A stretch of DNA of 64,000 nt from an uncultured Eubacterium sp. (GCA_947642745.1 CANRTU010000002.1:1-64000), one strand, 5' to 3'; positions 36,625 through 47,291 are shown, counted from the first letter of the stretch. Numbers and translations are program-made. The notes: generated by a model from the sequence alone, not told the origin.

Positions 36625-36680
36625 AAGTGCTTTGCGCCATAAAAGCACTTAAATTCTACCATATTGTACCTGTTTGTCAA
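36625..36680 (-). promoter_or_regulatory. leuS promoter with palindrome at the start point
   Basis: TTGACA (36675-36680) and TAGAAT (36653-36658) are 16 bp apart. Directly after the -10, AAGTGCTTT (36650-36642) and AAAGCACTT (36633-36625) form perfect 9-bp arms followed by TTATTTTTT. The palindrome covers the expected +1, so it could be an operator. For transcripts entering from upstream it would work as a terminator. Confidence 0.65.
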
Positions 36681-36784
36681 TAAAAAATGCGGTATTCGCC
36701 ATTTTTTCAGTTACAGTTTACAATTCAGCCGCAGACTGAATGACAACCGACATCCGGCCATACTGGATGCCGGTTCCTGTAAAG

Positions 36785-38086
36785 TTAAAAAGATCCCAGC
36801 CGGATAGCCACCAGATGGTCCAGGGGAGCCAGCGCCTTTCCCATACCATCGGTTCCTTCCATATATTTCTGCGCCCCGGACTCAAACAGCACCAGCAGCT
36901 CGTCATCCGCAATGGCTACCTCTTCCGAGCAGGGAGGCATCTCCACACATTCCGCCGGTTTTTCCGGATGACGTCCAAGGGCATAAGCAGATTCATACAC
37001 CTTTATATAAGAAGACTTTTCCCGTCCAAATGAAGTGCTTAAATAGACATGTCCTTCCCCGTCAAACGCAATCCCCTGTACTTTATCCGGTATGGAAAAC
37101 TCTTCGCATTCCGTCAGTACCCCGTCTTTATAGCGGTAGGATTTCATGATGGATTTAAAAAACTTCGTATGGGTGGCAATCCACAATTTTCCATTAAAAT
37201 ATGTGATGCAGGATGGAGAGTTGGACACCCGGTATTCCTCATGGGACTGCCCCAGATCCACCGTCCGCCCCGGCTGGCAGGCGGCGATCTGCTTTACCAG
37301 GGAGTAATCCAGCCGTTCGATGGACTGGTAATTGGAGTGACAGATCCAAAGACTCGTGCCGTCGTACGTGATACCGCCCAGATGACTGCCCTCCCGCATG
37401 GAAAGTGTAACCAGATAGTTGCCGCTGACACGGTCAAAAACGTACAGGCATCCGCTGGCACTGCTTCCGGTACTGTATGACGTGATCATGATAAAATCTT
37501 CCGATACGCACAGTCCCTGGGGACACTGATCAACGCTGAAGTTTTTTTTATCAATAAAATCATAAAATCTGGTACCGGGCATTCCCGGGATGTCGATATG
37601 CTCCAGAATCCGGTAATTCATATTGGATAACTTTTTTTCCGGCGCCCCGGTCAGACTTCTGGATGCATAAGAATACAGCTGGATATTATTAGAACTGGAT
37701 ATCTGTTTCGTCCATTTGGCAAAGAGCACCCGGTTGCCTCCGCTGCAGTCTGTAATCTCAGATACCGGATGTTTATAGCGGCTGTCGCTGTACCAGCCCG
37801 CAAAATTATAACCTTCCCGTACCGGCGGCATCAGCTGTAAGGGCAGCAGCTGCTCGTAATACACAGAAGGGTTTAAAAAATGATTTTCTCCCATATTCAG
37901 ATTATAAACAATGTCATATACCCGGATGCTGCTATTGACGTTTTGTTTTTCATTTAAAATACGGGCCTGGTCAAAAGACGGAAAAGAAAGAGTTTCCATA
38001 ATACCGCATCCTTTCGTCAGCTGCGGCTGTTCTATGAAAAGAGCCATTGCCAGCAGTATGCAAAGCATTATGCGTGCCATTTTCAT
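36785..38086 (-). CDS. Secreted protein with InlB B-repeat and beta-propeller-like domain
   Basis: This 433-residue protein has an N-terminal signal peptide (MKMARIMLCILLAMALFIEQ). Residues 75-135 form one Listeria-Bacteroides (InlB B) repeat, with REGYNFAGWYSDSRYKHPVSEI and VLFAKWTKQ. The rest, about 270 residues, has repeated strand patterns (GGITYDGTSLWICHSNYQSIERLDYSL, GIAFDGEGHVYLSTSFG) that suggest a beta-propeller. It is expected outside the cell, possibly as an adhesin or ligand-binding protein; no catalytic site is recognised. It is followed by leuS with about 200 bp between and may have its own terminator. Confidence 0.75.
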   Translation of the reverse strand: MKMARIMLCILLAMALFIEQPQLTKGCGIMETLSFPSFDQARILNEKQNVNSSIRVYDIVYNLNMGENHFLNPSVYYEQLLPLQLMPPVREGYNFAGWYSDSRYKHPVSEITDCSGGNRVLFAKWTKQISSSNNIQLYSYASRSLTGAPEKKLSNMNYRILEHIDIPGMPGTRFYDFIDKKNFSVDQCPQGLCVSEDFIMITSYSTGSSASGCLYVFDRVSGNYLVTLSMREGSHLGGITYDGTSLWICHSNYQSIERLDYSLVKQIAACQPGRTVDLGQSHEEYRVSNSPSCITYFNGKLWIATHTKFFKSIMKSYRYKDGVLTECEEFSIPDKVQGIAFDGEGHVYLSTSFGREKSSYIKVYESAYALGRHPEKPAECVEMPPCSEEVAIADDELLVLFESGAQKYMEGTDGMGKALAPLDHLVAIRLGSF

Positions 38087-38181
38087 CCGTCTCCTCCCTT
38101 CTGGCGTATCCAGAGTATGTTACCGTCACATGTATGGACCGCACAGTATCTGATATCTGTGCGGTCCTGTTGTTATCTGTA

Positions 38182-40272
38182 TTATGCGTCGATATCTACC
38201 AGTTTATTCTTTCTGGCATCAATCTCATGATTCTGAACATCTTCCGGCGCCTGTTCATAACGGGCAAATTCATATTTATAAACACCTTCACCACCAGTGA
38301 TGGAACGTAGTACTGTCGTATAGCCGTCCAGTTCTGTATATGGAATATCCGCAACAACTTCCTGTTTGCCGCCTTCCACCGGATTCATGCCAAGCACTCT
38401 GGCACGACGCTTGTTCAGATCGCCCATAATATCTCCGGTATACCTGTCTGATGCGGTTACAGTCATGGATGCGATCGGCTCAAGCAATACCGGGGAAGCT
38501 TCCATAAATCCTTTTTTGAAAGCCTGTGCCGCCGCTACCTTAAAGGCAAGCTCGGAAGAATCCACTGGATGATAGGAACCATCGTAAAGATTCGCTTTGA
38601 TGCCTACGACCGGATAAGCTGCCAGAGGTCCGGATTTTACCGCTTCCTGAATACCCTTTTCCACTGCTGGGAAGTAATTCTTCGGTACAGCGCCGCCTAC
38701 GACCGTCTGCGAAAATTCATAAGACTCTTCCAGGTTTCCGGACGGTTCAAAGGTCATCTTTACATGTCCATATTGTCCGTGCCCGCCGGACTGTTTTTTA
38801 TATTTATATTCCACATCCGCTTTTTTGCGAACTGTTTCCCGGAATGCTACTTTCGCCCTGCCAAGTTCCACTTCTACTTTATATTTATTTAACAGTTTGC
38901 TGACTACAATATCCAGCTGCTGATCGCCAATACCGTACAGCAGTGTCTGGGAGTTTTCACTGTCATTGACTACTTTCAGCGTCAAATCTTCGTGGGTCAG
39001 TTTGGACAATGCCTGGGAAGCTTTATCCACATCCGCCTTATTTTTTACTTTGTACCGTTTACATGTATATGGTGTGGAGATGGTCGCACGGATATACAGA
39101 ATCGGATTTGCCTTTGTGGACAGGGAATCGGTGGTACGTGCCTTTGTCAGTTTTGCCAGGGCTCCGATGTCTCCGGCATGAAGTTCTTTGACTTCTTCCG
39201 CCTTTGCGCCTCTTAATACATATAATTTACCGATTTTTTCCTCCACATCCCTGTGATAATTAAGTAGTACGTCGTCGGTTTTCAGTACGCCGGAGTTTAC
39301 TTTAATCAGCGAGTATTTTCCGATAAACGGATCCTGGATGGTCTTGAAAATATACGCTGACTTAGGTTTCGCAAAATCGTAATCCGCCTGATATACCTCG
39401 TTGGTTGTAGCGTTGATTCCGGCACAGGTACGTTTATCCGGTCCCGGAAAATATTTCACAATGTCATCCAGCAGCGTATAGACGCCCTGGGCCAGTATGC
39501 ATGAACCCATGGACACCGGAATGGTACTTCCGTCCGATACGTTGACACGCAGCGCCTGGCGGATCTCATTATCAGAAAATTCCTCACCGGCAAAGTACCG
39601 GTCCATAAATTCCTCGCTTGTCTCTGCCACTGCTTCCAGCAGCGCTTCCCGGCACAGTTCCAGATTCGGCTTTGAATAATCCGGAATATCCATATCTTCC
39701 ACCTGGCCCTTATCGTTCCAGCGGTGTGCGGACTGGGCTACCACATTGACATAACCTACGAATTTCTCATTTTCCCGGACTGGCAGATGGAACGGTGCGA
39801 TCTTCTTACCATACAGTTCCTGTAAATCTTCCACTACCTGACGGAAGCTTGCATTGTCAATATCCATATCCGTTACAAAAAACATACGTGGAAGTTTATA
39901 CCGTTCACAAATCTCCCAGGCTTTTCTCGTACCCACTTCAATACCTGCTTTTCCGCTGACCACGATAATGGCTGCGTCCGCCACGCTGACCGCTTCTTCC
40001 ACTTCTCCTACGAAATCAAAAAATCCCGGTGTATCCAGAATATTGATCTTGGTATTGTCCCATATAACCGGAACTACCGAAGTCTGTATCGAAAAGGAAC
40101 GTTTTGCCTCTTCTTTGTCATAATCGCTGATTGTATTTCCGTCACTGATCTTTCCCATGCGGCTGATCTGTCCGGAAAGATATGCCATCGCTTCTACCAG
40201 GCTTGTCTTTCCCGCTCCCCCATGTCCCAAAAGCGCCACGTTCCGTATCCTGTCTGTTGTGAAAACATCCAT
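38182..40272 (-). CDS. Elongation factor G-like GTPase (paralogue)
   Basis: This 696-residue protein has the five-domain EF-G layout, but the G-domain is altered: G1 is GHGGAGKTS (usually AHIDAGKTT), the switch I RGITI motif is replaced by RSFSI, G3 is LDTPGFFDF, and G4 reads VTDMD where NKMD is normal. The G'-insert and domains III-V are present, with GGHGQYGHVKMTFEP in domain IV. It belongs to the EF-G-like paralogues of Firmicutes rather than the main fusA, which usually lies in the str operon. Its role in translation is not established. AGGAGG precedes the start. It is divergent from tyrA. Confidence 0.88.
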   Translation of the reverse strand: MDVFTTDRIRNVALLGHGGAGKTSLVEAMAYLSGQISRMGKISDGNTISDYDKEEAKRSFSIQTSVVPVIWDNTKINILDTPGFFDFVGEVEEAVSVADAAIIVVSGKAGIEVGTRKAWEICERYKLPRMFFVTDMDIDNASFRQVVEDLQELYGKKIAPFHLPVRENEKFVGYVNVVAQSAHRWNDKGQVEDMDIPDYSKPNLELCREALLEAVAETSEEFMDRYFAGEEFSDNEIRQALRVNVSDGSTIPVSMGSCILAQGVYTLLDDIVKYFPGPDKRTCAGINATTNEVYQADYDFAKPKSAYIFKTIQDPFIGKYSLIKVNSGVLKTDDVLLNYHRDVEEKIGKLYVLRGAKAEEVKELHAGDIGALAKLTKARTTDSLSTKANPILYIRATISTPYTCKRYKVKNKADVDKASQALSKLTHEDLTLKVVNDSENSQTLLYGIGDQQLDIVVSKLLNKYKVEVELGRAKVAFRETVRKKADVEYKYKKQSGGHGQYGHVKMTFEPSGNLEESYEFSQTVVGGAVPKNYFPAVEKGIQEAVKSGPLAAYPVVGIKANLYDGSYHPVDSSELAFKVAAAQAFKKGFMEASPVLLEPIASMTVTASDRYTGDIMGDLNKRRARVLGMNPVEGGKQEVVADIPYTELDGYTTVLRSITGGEGVYKYEFARYEQAPEDVQNHEIDARKNKLVDIDA

Positions 40273-40427
40273 ACTATACTATACCTCCTGCTGTATTATT
40301 GTAGTATTTATACATCATTGTACAAAACTCTGTTTTAATTTTACCAAAAGTTGTGACTAATTACAACAATTATCTTCTGGTTTCAGTTCTTTATTTGTGA
40401 CTGTATTACTATTTCAATGAAAAAAGA

Positions 40428-40456
40428 TTGACTTTATGACAGGGAATCATTAAAAT
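40428..40456 (+). promoter_or_regulatory. tyrA promoter
   Basis: TTGACT (40428-40433) and TAAAAT (40451-40456) with 17-bp spacing, about 60 bp before the start codon. No T-box or attenuator was seen in the short leader. Confidence 0.7.
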
Positions 40457-40514
40457 AAAATTTGCATTTGCGACACTGCTCGTACAACCATTTTAGAAAA
40501 CGGGGGAAACCAAT

Positions 40515-41618
40515 ATGGATACAGACATCCGCAGCATCGGTTTTATCGGCCTGGGCCTGATTGGCGGGTCCATCGCGAAAACAATCCGGCGCGTTCATCC
40601 GCACATCAGACTTTCCGCCACTTCCGGCCATCTGTCCACTATTACGCAGGCATACGAAGCCGGCGTCATTGACAACGACTATCTGCCAGAGCTGGAGGAA
40701 CTGGCCGGCATGGATTATATTTTTCTGTGTACTCCGGTACAGCAGAACATTCATTACCTCAGACAGTTAAAAGACATCCTTTCGCCCCACACCATCATTA
40801 CAGACGTGGGAAGTGTCAAAGGCGATATACACCGGGCCGTCATATCCCTGGGGCTGGAGCGGCAGTTTATCGGCGGACATCCCATGGCAGGCTCGGAAAA
40901 AACCGGCTTTGCCGCATCCACGGCATATCTTCTGGAAAACGCCTACTATGTCATCACACCTTCCGCAAAAACAGAGCCGGCACAGACAGAACGCTATCGC
41001 AGTTTCGTGTCCACCCTGGGTGCGATACCCCTTGTATCAGGCTATGACCAGCATGATTTTGCCACGGCTTCCATCAGTCATCTGCCCCATGTGCTGGCCT
41101 ATAGCCTGGTAAATATGGTACAGGAAATTGATGATTCCAAAAATACAATGAAAACCATCGCCGCCGGCGGGTTTCGTGACATGACCCGTATTGCGGCCTC
41201 TTCGCCGCTTATGTGGCAGGAAATCTGCGTATCAAACCAGAGACAGCTGCTGCGCCTGATGGATCTATATGAAAAACAGCTGCGAAAAATCCGTGGGTTC
41301 ATCGAACAAAACGCAAAAGAAGAAATGATTTCCTATTTTACGGAAGCAAAAAATTACCGGGATTCACTTACGATACGACAGACAGGTCCCCTGCAGCCGG
41401 TTTACGAATTATACTGCGACCTGATCGATGAAGTAGGCGGTATCGCCACACTGGCCACGCTGCTGGCCAGCAACGGCATCAACATCAAAAATATCGGAAT
41501 CGTACACAACAGGGAATATGAAGACGGCGTACTACATATCGAACTCTACGATCTGAAATCTCTGGATGAAGCCCAGGCATTACTGACCAGATACCATTAT
41601 ACGGTATATCGCAGATGA
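40515..41618 (+). CDS. tyrA: Prephenate dehydrogenase with ACT domain
   Basis: This 367-residue enzyme has a Rossmann NAD site (IGFIGLGLIGGSIAKTI), the catalytic region GGHPMAGSEKTG, and a helical dimer domain. A C-terminal ACT domain (about residues 295-367; DEVGGIATLATLLASNGINIKNIG) probably gives feedback inhibition by tyrosine. It converts prephenate to 4-hydroxyphenylpyruvate. ACGGGGGAAACC precedes ATG 40515. aroA follows in the same direction after a 550-bp AT-rich gap, which forms a small aromatic amino acid block. Confidence 0.95.
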   Translation: MDTDIRSIGFIGLGLIGGSIAKTIRRVHPHIRLSATSGHLSTITQAYEAGVIDNDYLPELEELAGMDYIFLCTPVQQNIHYLRQLKDILSPHTIITDVGSVKGDIHRAVISLGLERQFIGGHPMAGSEKTGFAASTAYLLENAYYVITPSAKTEPAQTERYRSFVSTLGAIPLVSGYDQHDFATASISHLPHVLAYSLVNMVQEIDDSKNTMKTIAAGGFRDMTRIAASSPLMWQEICVSNQRQLLRLMDLYEKQLRKIRGFIEQNAKEEMISYFTEAKNYRDSLTIRQTGPLQPVYELYCDLIDEVGGIATLATLLASNGINIKNIGIVHNREYEDGVLHIELYDLKSLDEAQALLTRYHYTVYRR

Positions 41619-42167
41619 TAGCGGGTACTCCGGACTGTGCCAGATCCGGTTTTCATATATTTTAATAACCGGCATATCTGATCCTGCGCCGGATATTATT
41701 AAAAATTCATTTAAATTATATACATCTGCTTTATATTCGGATGATAAGTACCCAGAGTTTACAGACGACCGGGGACCCGGAAAATTATATCTGATCCGGA
41801 CGAAATAAAATAAATTAAAAAATAATATTTTATAGATACAATGTTATTTTATATATTTAAATTAATTCTCAAATAATTTTATTTAGTTTTTAATTATGAT
41901 TTTTAATTAATTTATCATATAATTATAAGTTCTGTGTATTTGCATAGAAACAGGACGGTTTTCAAAAACAACAAACAGAATAAATAAAATCCTTCTATAA
42001 ATACCGTGTCCCGCTCACGGAACAACTATTTATTAACACTGGTATTTATAAAATATTACACTTGCGCAAAAAATAATTCCAGAATATATAAATTTTTCAT
42101 TCTGCGAAGCGCCGGAACCTGATTTTCCATACATATGAATTTTATCCATGGCAAGGAGAACACCTTT
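41619..42167 (+). other. AT-rich gap between tyrA and aroA
   Basis: No coding frame is supported. The first 80 bases hold weak inverted repeats (AGATCCGGTT...AACCGGCATATCT) that may end tyrA. From about 41800 to 41930 the sequence is almost pure A/T, unlike anything else in the window. An aroA promoter probably lies near 41920-41945 but could not be fixed. The ORFs 42033-42236 and 42056-42343 on the minus strand are not supported. Confidence 0.5.
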
Positions 42168-43454
42168 ATGCATATCAGACCTGTAAAATCCCTGAGAGGA
42201 GAAGTCCGTATACCGGGCGATAAATCCATATCCCACCGCAGTATCATGTTTGGCGCCCTTTCAGAGGGAATCACCGAAGTGACCCATTTTCTGCGGGGAG
42301 CTGACTGTCTGTCTACCATCGACTGCTTCCGCAGGCTTGGCATTGATATCGAAGATACGACAGACCGTATACTGATTCACGGAAAGGGCCTGCACGGCCT
42401 GCACGCACCGGAGTCTGTCCTGGATACCGGAAACAGCGGTACTACTACCCGCCTGATCGCCGGTATACTTGCGGGACAGCCCTTTACCAGTACCCTTACC
42501 GGCGATGCCTCCATTCAAAAACGCCCCATGGAACGTATTATGTCGCCCCTTATGGAAATGGGCGCAGACATTACCAGCTTAAACGGAAACGGCTGCGCAC
42601 CTTTGCGTATTAACGGCGGCAGATTAAAAGGTATCCATTACCATTCCCCGGTGGCATCCGCACAGGTAAAATCCTGCGTTCTGCTGGCGGGACTGTATGC
42701 GGACAGCACAGTTACTGTCACAGAACCGGCGCTGTCCAGAAACCATACCGAACTTATGCTGGCTTCGTTTGGCGCTGAGGTAACCAGCCGGGAGACCACC
42801 GTATCCATCCAGCCGCATCCCCGCCTGATGGGACAAAAAACAGAGGTACCAGGAGACATCTCCTCCGCCGCTTACTTTATTGCCGCCGGACTTTTAGTGC
42901 CACACAGTGAGATTCTTATTCACAATACAGGTATCAACCCTACCAGGGACGGCATTCTGCGGGCGGCAAAAGCGATGGGAGCGGATATCCGGCAGTTAAA
43001 TATCCGTGAAGTATCTGGTGAACCAGTGTGTGACCTGCTCGTAACTTCCAGCGCACTGACCGGCACCATAATTGAAGGCAGCCTCATCCCCGCCCTGATT
43101 GATGAGATACCGGTACTTGCCGTAATGGCCGCCTTCGCAAAAGGCACCACCATTATCCGGGACGCCGCTGAATTAAAGGTAAAAGAATCTGACCGGATCG
43201 AGACGATTGTCACCAGTTTAAAAGCCATGGGCGCAGACATTACCGCCACCCCGGACGGCATGATCATTCATGGCGGCAGACAACTCCACCAGGCAGAAAT
43301 TGACGCCCGTGGCGACCACCGGATCGCCATGGCATCTGCCATTGCCGGTTTATGCGCCCAGGGCGGCATGATACTGCCAGACACCGGCTGCATTGCAGTC
43401 TCTTACCCGGACTTTCTAAAAGATCTGGAGGATCTGTGTGTCCGTGACAGTTAA
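42168..43454 (+). CDS. aroA: 3-phosphoshikimate 1-carboxyvinyltransferase (EPSP synthase)
   Basis: This 428-residue protein has the classic AroA signatures: IPGDKSISHRSIMFGAL near the N-terminus, LDTGNSGTTTRL around residue 90, KESDRIE in the C-terminal half and RGDHRIAMA near residue 385. It joins PEP and shikimate-3-phosphate in the chorismate pathway. ATG 42168 follows AAGGAGA at 9 bases, so the 11-residue upstream extension is dropped. Confidence 0.97.
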   Translation: MHIRPVKSLRGEVRIPGDKSISHRSIMFGALSEGITEVTHFLRGADCLSTIDCFRRLGIDIEDTTDRILIHGKGLHGLHAPESVLDTGNSGTTTRLIAGILAGQPFTSTLTGDASIQKRPMERIMSPLMEMGADITSLNGNGCAPLRINGGRLKGIHYHSPVASAQVKSCVLLAGLYADSTVTVTEPALSRNHTELMLASFGAEVTSRETTVSIQPHPRLMGQKTEVPGDISSAAYFIAAGLLVPHSEILIHNTGINPTRDGILRAAKAMGADIRQLNIREVSGEPVCDLLVTSSALTGTIIEGSLIPALIDEIPVLAVMAAFAKGTTIIRDAAELKVKESDRIETIVTSLKAMGADITATPDGMIIHGGRQLHQAEIDARGDHRIAMASAIAGLCAQGGMILPDTGCIAVSYPDFLKDLEDLCVRDS

Positions 43455-43500
43455 TCGCACCCGCAAAACAGATCTGCCGGATCTTTCCATCATATAACAG

Positions 43501-43553
43501 TGCGGACAGCCGCTACCGGATTTTTCCAGATATACCGGCAGCGGCTGTCCGCA
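43501..43553 (+). terminator. Strong hairpin downstream of aroA
   Basis: TGCGGACAGCCGCTACCGG (43501-43519) pairs with CCGGCAGCGGCTGTCCGCA (43535-43553) with one mismatch. No good T-run follows, so termination may be Rho-aided or the hairpin may protect the mRNA end. Confidence 0.6.
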
Positions 43554-43748
43554 TTCCTGTCTGATTGTATTCCTGACCTGTTCCTCAGAGCCTCTCTTCC
43601 TGTGAAATCATTCTCTGTCTTTTTATTTTATCCGGGAATCAGTAATTATGAAATCCATAATTATTTATTATTTTATTTTCCAGTTCAGACCACAAGCTGC
43701 CTTCATCTTCCAGTCTGAACCAGTTTCATTTTCGTTACAGCGTTCCAG

Positions 43749-43822
43749 CCGTATTACAGGCATGGCATCCCGGCACTAAAAAACTTCTGCTTTTTACTGC
43801 CGCATGACAGGCATATACTACT
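43749..43822 (-). pseudogene. Decayed duplicate of the queA 3' end
   Basis: On the minus strand this stretch aligns with the last 80 bases or so of queA just upstream. Shared blocks include GTTTTTTAGT, GGGATGCCATGC and TGTAAT, in the same order and direction. The copy is not a continuous match and would not extend queA, whose own stop is at 43835. It appears to be an old tandem duplication of the gene end. Confidence 0.65.
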
Positions 43823-43834
43823 TGTGCGTTCCGG

Positions 43835-44860
43835 TCAGATTACAAGCATGGCATCCCCAAAACTAAAAAACCGGTACTTTTCTTTTACCGCCACATCATA
43901 GGCACGCAGTACCTCTTCCCTGCCTGCCAGGGCGGATACCAGCATAATCAGCGTGGATTCTGGCAGATGAAAATTCGTAATCAGTCCATCAATACACTTA
44001 AAATGATATCCCGGATAAATAAAAATCTGCGTCTGTCCTGTCGCCGCCCGCACATGGCCGGTTTCATCCGCCACAGATTCCAGTGTTCTGGTACTGGTCG
44101 TTCCTACAGCGATAATCCGGTGTCCACGGTCTTTTGCCCGGTTGATCTTATCTGCTTCTGTCTGTTCCAGGGAATAATATTCCGAATGCATATGGTGTTC
44201 CCTGATATCCGTTACTTTCACAGGACGAAATGTCCCTAACCCCACATGCAGGGTCAGCCACGCAATCTCCACGCCCATGGCGGAAATCCGCTCCAGCAGC
44301 TTCGGCGTAAAATGCAGTCCCGCCGTAGGCGCCGCCGCAGATCCTTCCTGTCTGGCATACACTGTCTGGTAACGGGACTGGTCCGCCAGTTCATGGGTAA
44401 TATAAGGAGGAAGCGGCATCCGGCCCAGCCGGTCCAGAATCTCCTCAAAGACGCCTTCATAAGAAAACCGGATCAGCCGGTTGCCATCCTCCACCACTCC
44501 GGTTACTTCCCCAGTCAGAAGACCGTCGCCAAATACGATCTTATCGCCCGGTCTGGCCTTTCTGCCCGGTTTTACAAGCGTCTCCCATACATCCATCTCC
44601 AGACGCTTTAACAGTAAGACCTCAATCCCGGCGCCGGTATGTTCCCTGACGCCCCGCAGCCTTGCCGGTATGACTTTGGTATTATTAATGACCAGACAGT
44701 CTCCGGGCTGAAAGTATCCGGTAATATCCTTAAAAATACGGTGGCTGATACTGCCGTCCTGCCGTCCCAGCACCATCAGTCTGGAAGCGGAACGCTCCGC
44801 CAAAGGATCCTGTGCGATCAGATCATCTGGCAATTCGTAATAAAAATCTTTTACATTCAT
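43835..44860 (-). CDS. queA: S-adenosylmethionine:tRNA ribosyltransferase-isomerase
   Basis: This 341-residue enzyme is the usual length for QueA and has [18 protein letters not shown] at the N-terminus, [15 protein letters not shown] in the middle, and [19 protein letters not shown] near the end. It builds epoxyqueuosine from preQ1 in tRNA. ATG 44860 gives [11 protein letters not shown] with AGGA before it; the TTG start of the track overlaps the pheT end and is unlikely. It starts 10 bp after pheT, so it may be read through from the pheST transcript. No other queuosine genes are in the window. Confidence 0.96.
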   Translation of the reverse strand: MNVKDFYYELPDDLIAQDPLAERSASRLMVLGRQDGSISHRIFKDITGYFQPGDCLVINNTKVIPARLRGVREHTGAGIEVLLLKRLEMDVWETLVKPGRKARPGDKIVFGDGLLTGEVTGVVEDGNRLIRFSYEGVFEEILDRLGRMPLPPYITHELADQSRYQTVYARQEGSAAAPTAGLHFTPKLLERISAMGVEIAWLTLHVGLGTFRPVKVTDIREHHMHSEYYSLEQTEADKINRAKDRGHRIIAVGTTSTRTLESVADETGHVRAATGQTQIFIYPGYHFKCIDGLITNFHLPESTLIMLVSALAGREEVLRAYDVAVKEKYRFFSFGDAMLVI

Positions 44861-44870
44861 ATCCGTCCTG

Positions 44871-47291
44871 CTATTTTCTAAGCTCAATGCCCATGTCTTC
44901 CAGCCGTTTTACGATGCCATCCATGGCTGCGTTTACCGTTTCATCATCCAGTGTACGGTCTTTGGCCCTGAATACAATGGAATATGCCAGGGATTTATAT
45001 CCTAATTTAATCTGACTGCCTTCATAAATATCAAACAGATGATAGCTTTCCAAAAAGTTGCCCGCACTCTCTTCAATCGCCTCTTCGATCTGGCCTGCCA
45101 GAATCTGTTTCGGACACACCATACTGATATCCCTGGTTACCGCCGGGAATCTGGCCAGTCCGGTATATTTCCGGTCAAAAGAAGCCAGCTCCACTATATG
45201 AGGCATGTCAATGACGGCCACAACGACCCGGTCTTTCATGGAATAATTCGCCGCCACCGACGGATGCACTTCGCCCAGAAATCCAATGACCCTGCCGTCA
45301 TATATAATATCCGCCTGTCTGCCGGGATGAAGGAAAGATTTACCCGCCTGTGGATCATACTTCGGTTTTTTGTGCATACCGGTCTGTTCCAGAAACTCTT
45401 CCACCACACCTTTCATGAAGAAAAAGTCTCCATCCCCGTACATGCCCAGAGTAAACTGCATCCGCTCCTGTGGCAGTTCTTCCAGCGGAAGCCGCAGGGG
45501 CAGGTAAATATTACCCAGCTCATAAAGACGCACATCCTTATTACGCCGGTTATAATTTGTAGCCAGTGATGTGAGCATACCGTTTAACGGGGTTGTGCGC
45601 ATAATACTGTAATCTTCTCCCAGCGGATTAGATATGACAACTGCTTTTCGAAGCGGCGAGTCTTCTGGCAGCAGCAGCCGGTCAAATACTTTCGGACTTT
45701 CAAATGAATATACCATTCCCTGGCTGAATCCACAGTACTCCGCCACATCCCTGGCCACCGCCTCAATACGCAGTTTCCAGGATATCTTTCCGGTAGTGGC
45801 TTCTCCCGATGGCAGTGTGGTGCCGATTTTGTCGTATCCGTAAAACCGGGCCACCTCTTCCGCCAGATCCGCACCGCATTCCAGATCCTGTCTCCAGGAC
45901 GGAATCACCACTTCCTGATTCTTTTCGTCATATCCTAATTCAATTTTCTCAAAATAACCGAGCATAGTCTCTGGTGAAATCTCTGTCCCCAGCAGCCGGT
46001 TATATTTTTCCGGTTCGAAAGGAAGGCGTCTGCCTGTGCGGACCACAGGATACACATCCACCACGCCGCTGACTACTTCCCCGGCGCCCAGTTCTTCCAC
46101 CAGCTGGCAGGCCCGGTTCATGGCCTCAATGGCATTGGACGGATCAAGTCCTTTTTCAAATTTGGCGGAAGCGTCTGTACGCATACCGATCTTTTTACCG
46201 GACAGGCGGATATTGGTACCGTCAAAGCAGGCCGCTTCAAAAAGCATCGTGGTCACCTGGTCTGTAATCATGGAATTTTCCCCGCCCATAATACCGCCGA
46301 TACCAATCGCCTTTTCGGCGTCACAGATCATTACCACAGAATCGTCCAGGGTACGTTCCTGCCCGTCCAGGGTAATAAATGTTTCATTTTTTTGGGCCCG
46401 GCGTACAATAATCTGGCGGCCCGCAATCGTATCCAGATCATAGGCATGCATGGGCTGTCCATATTCTTCCATGACGTAATTGGTAATATCCACAATATTA
46501 TTTATGGGTCTTATACCCTGGGCAGCCAGCCTGCGCTGCATCCAGCGGGGCGACGGGGCGATTTTTACATTTTTTACCACCCTGGCCGTATAGCGTGGGC
46601 ACAGACTTGTGTCTTCTACTTTTACTTTAATATACTGGTTTACATCTTCGTGGTTTCCCACCGGCGTTACAACCGGCGGCCGGAACGGCAGTCCAAATGT
46701 GGCGGCGGCTTCCCTGGCAATGCCGGTCACACTGAAACAGTCCACCCGGTTGGACGTGACCTCGTATTCTACAGATACATCATCCAGTCCCAGTGCACTG
46801 ACCGCATCCGCTCCCACTACCGCATCATCGTCAAAAATATAAATACCCTCCTGTGGAGCTTCCGGATACAGTTCCCTGTTTGTGCCCAGCTCTTCAATGG
46901 AGCACATCATGCCTTCTGATTCAACGCCCCTCAGCTTTCCTTTCCGGATCCGGATGCCGCCTTCCGCCTTTGCGCCGTCATGGGTGCCTGCCACACGCCC
47001 GCCGTCCAGAACTACCGGAATTTTCTGTCCCTGAGCCACATTTGGCGCCCCGGTTACAATCTGCAGCGGTTTTTCCTGTCCGGTATCCACCCGGCAGATC
47101 ACAAGTTTATCCGCATCCGGATGTGGTTCGATGGATAAGATCTGCCCGATCACAATGCGTTCCAGATCTTTGTCAAATGCTTCATACCCTTCCACCTTGG
47201 TTCCGGAAAGCGTCATTTTATCCATGTATTCCTGAGGCGTAACATCAAGGCCCGGAACCATGGACTTTATCCATTTCAATGAAGTATTCAT
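44871..47291 (-). CDS. pheT: Phenylalanyl-tRNA synthetase beta subunit
   Basis: At 806 residues this is full-length PheT. It has an N-terminal tRNA-binding OB domain ([24 protein letters not shown]), B3/B4 editing domain ([22 protein letters not shown]), B5, catalytic-like core, and a C-terminal FDX-ACB anticodon domain ([13 protein letters not shown]). It forms an alpha2beta2 enzyme with PheS and clears Tyr-tRNA-Phe. CGGAGGAAATAAA precedes ATG 47291. It lies 94 bp after pheS and is governed by the T-box upstream of pheS. Confidence 0.97.
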   Translation of the reverse strand: MNTSLKWIKSMVPGLDVTPQEYMDKMTLSGTKVEGYEAFDKDLERIVIGQILSIEPHPDADKLVICRVDTGQEKPLQIVTGAPNVAQGQKIPVVLDGGRVAGTHDGAKAEGGIRIRKGKLRGVESEGMMCSIEELGTNRELYPEAPQEGIYIFDDDAVVGADAVSALGLDDVSVEYEVTSNRVDCFSVTGIAREAAATFGLPFRPPVVTPVGNHEDVNQYIKVKVEDTSLCPRYTARVVKNVKIAPSPRWMQRRLAAQGIRPINNIVDITNYVMEEYGQPMHAYDLDTIAGRQIIVRRAQKNETFITLDGQERTLDDSVVMICDAEKAIGIGGIMGGENSMITDQVTTMLFEAACFDGTNIRLSGKKIGMRTDASAKFEKGLDPSNAIEAMNRACQLVEELGAGEVVSGVVDVYPVVRTGRRLPFEPEKYNRLLGTEISPETMLGYFEKIELGYDEKNQEVVIPSWRQDLECGADLAEEVARFYGYDKIGTTLPSGEATTGKISWKLRIEAVARDVAEYCGFSQGMVYSFESPKVFDRLLLPEDSPLRKAVVISNPLGEDYSIMRTTPLNGMLTSLATNYNRRNKDVRLYELGNIYLPLRLPLEELPQERMQFTLGMYGDGDFFFMKGVVEEFLEQTGMHKKPKYDPQAGKSFLHPGRQADIIYDGRVIGFLGEVHPSVAANYSMKDRVVVAVIDMPHIVELASFDRKYTGLARFPAVTRDISMVCPKQILAGQIEEAIEESAGNFLESYHLFDIYEGSQIKLGYKSLAYSIVFRAKDRTLDDETVNAAMDGIVKRLEDMGIELRK

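Noticed and set aside
36589-36784. T-box for leuS
   Set aside because: No GGTGGTACCGCGG-type sequence is present.
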